15,841 bases of DNA from CAYMWF01 sp964394085 [NCBI: uncultured Gemmatimonadota bacterium] (GTDB taxonomy: Bacteria > GCA-2686955 > CAYMWF01), in contig CAYMWF010000106.1 of NCBI GenBank assembly GCA_964394085.1, forward strand, positions 1 through 15,841. Direction: 5' to 3'. Shown here one piece after another: positions 14,786 to 15,841 of this stretch (position 1 is the first letter of the stretch; each line of letters begins with the position of its first letter). The notes beneath the pieces were generated by a model, which was not told the origin of the DNA, searched no databases, and saw only the letters and a list, made by a program, of their open reading frames with translations. The translations under genes were made by a program, and so were the position numbers.

Positions 14786-15841
14786 ATGAAAAATGTAAGG
14801 TTAATACTGGTTAATAATCCTACAACAGCGTTGTTTATGGCTGCTGCTTATCGTCAGAAAAGATTCGCGGAAGCGGATGGTATGATCAATATTTCGATCT
14901 ATCATGGATATGAATATGATGAAAAGTTATATGATCATATGGCGGATATTACCGGAAAGTCTGTTCAGCGTGAAGAAGCTGTAAAAGAGGTCATGCAATT
15001 GATCTTAGAAAGATGGTATGTTTTACCTACGACCTTTAAGTGGTCGGATCGCGCGCCTTATAATAAGATCACTGTATTTCGTCCTAAAACATTGTTTCTT
15101 GAACGCAGATCGAAAAAAGAGGATATTGAAAAGATCAAAGAGTTTCTTTCGGGTATAAATGTAAAGAAAGAAGATGTCAGGGAAATATGGCATGGAAACG
15201 GAAGATACGTAAATGTGTTTAAACATATTATTTCCGACGCGAAAATGTTTTCTTTTGAACACGGCCTTGGTGATATCAGAAATGCTGTTTTGAACGGAAA
15301 AAATAAAGTTAACAGGGAGAATATCCCCGGGAAAACGTTTGAGGGGCTTCTCGGGCATATAGACAAGAGTGTAAAGAAACTTTTTTTCCAATTCAGCAAT
15401 GATGATATTCCCGTTAGTCAGAACGTTTCCATCCTTTCCGATGAGATAGAAAAGACAAAACCCGCAAAGGAAGTGGTCGGGATAGATCCGTCAGGTGTTA
15501 TTGATCTGTTGGATCCCATCATGTCCGAAGACCCATGCAGTGATTTTGCGAGAGAATTAAAAGGGAATAACGTAATATTGATGATGCAGGAACTGCCGGT
15601 AGCCCGGGACAGGGATCTGATATTTGAATATTTTGCCAAATTGGAAAAACACATTGTTGACGATTGGTCCGATTGGCTGGATAAATATGAGATCAGGAAT
15701 ATCATTATCAAAGAAAGAGCAATTTATAATAAATTGAGTGAAGAAGCTATTAGAAAAATGGATAAGCTCAGGAGCAAGTATAACGTAGATCGGTATGTGG
15801 GGCGCTTGAACATGCACCGCAGGCGTAGCAGCGCTTCGTCG
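14786..15841 (+). CDS. Putative glycosyltransferase, GT52/polysialyltransferase-like (partial)
   Basis: An open frame of 352 codons runs from ATG 14786 to the right edge without a stop, so the C-terminus is missing. The start MKNVRLILVNNPTTALFMAA resembles the first Rossmann strand of GT-B sialyl- and polysialyltransferase-type enzymes. Later segments fit the same plan: MFSFEHGLGD (compare the E-x-G loop), NVILMMQELPVARD (compare the LLLGQPL strand) and a final YEIRNIIIKERAIYNKL (compare the K-R/H-P region). I would therefore call it a capsule or surface-glycan transferase, with family membership uncertain. It begins 15 bases after the preceding RS gene, in the same operon. The last ten codons (MHRRRSSASS) are much more GC-rich than the rest and may mark another junction or a contig edge. 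Confidence 0.5.
   Translation, partial: MKNVRLILVNNPTTALFMAAAYRQKRFAEADGMINISIYHGYEYDEKLYDHMADITGKSVQREEAVKEVMQLILERWYVLPTTFKWSDRAPYNKITVFRPKTLFLERRSKKEDIEKIKEFLSGINVKKEDVREIWHGNGRYVNVFKHIISDAKMFSFEHGLGDIRNAVLNGKNKVNRENIPGKTFEGLLGHIDKSVKKLFFQFSNDDIPVSQNVSILSDEIEKTKPAKEVVGIDPSGVIDLLDPIMSEDPCSDFARELKGNNVILMMQELPVARDRDLIFEYFAKLEKHIVDDWSDWLDKYEIRNIIIKERAIYNKLSEEAIRKMDKLRSKYNVDRYVGRLNMHRRRSSASS

Overview
This window is dominated by radical SAM (RS) enzymes. Eight intact RS genes can be read in 15.8 kb, at 211, 1236, 2307 and 3535 (+), 4957-6432 and 6485-7582 (-), and 12579 and 13382 (+). There are no tRNA, rRNA or CRISPR features. Many oxygen-sensitive Fe-S enzymes, Shine-Dalgarno type starts, tight gene overlaps and a fragment resembling an IS91-family transposase suggest an anaerobic, probably Gram-negative, likely uncultured bacterium. 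I cannot name a phylum from the sequence.

Left block (about 1-4842, + strand): the 3' end of an upstream gene is followed by two paralogous RS/SPASM enzymes (211-1239 and 2307-3356). They flank a different RS enzyme (1236-2201) that is coupled to the first by a TTGA start/stop overlap. A short, possibly coding spacer (3353-3538) leads into a fourth RS enzyme (3535-4842). This one has an N-terminal Cys/His metal-site motif resembling the COG1964/Tes (tetraether lipid synthase)-like RS group.

Middle block (4957-10200, - strand, converging on the left block): in transcription order these are a UbiA-type membrane prenyltransferase, a membrane-anchored beta-propeller-like protein, an RS/SPASM enzyme and a B12-binding-type RS enzyme. 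The two convergent operons look like one pathway. The combination of a UbiA enzyme, a Tes-like RS enzyme and several further RS enzymes points to radical chemistry on a prenylated or lipid-like product. A peptide (RiPP) product cannot be excluded. No substrate can be read from the sequence.

Junction region (10201-11260): a possible truncated membrane protein, a fragment resembling the C-terminus of an IS91-family transposase, and a 48-bp direct repeat (47/48 identical) of the first 48 bases of the window. The repeat ends exactly where a class III aminotransferase begins in mid-domain. The 11.2 kb between the repeats may therefore be an inserted or rearranged block, or the junction may be an assembly chimera.

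Right block (11261-15841, + strand): visibly more AT-rich than the first gene of the left block. It holds a 5'-truncated class III aminotransferase, a VOC (glyoxalase-fold) gene broken by a frameshift, an RS/SPASM enzyme, a B12-binding-type RS enzyme and the start of a putative GT52/polysialyltransferase-like glycosyltransferase that runs off the window. This looks like part of a locus for an unusual sugar or surface polysaccharide, unrelated in origin to the left locus.
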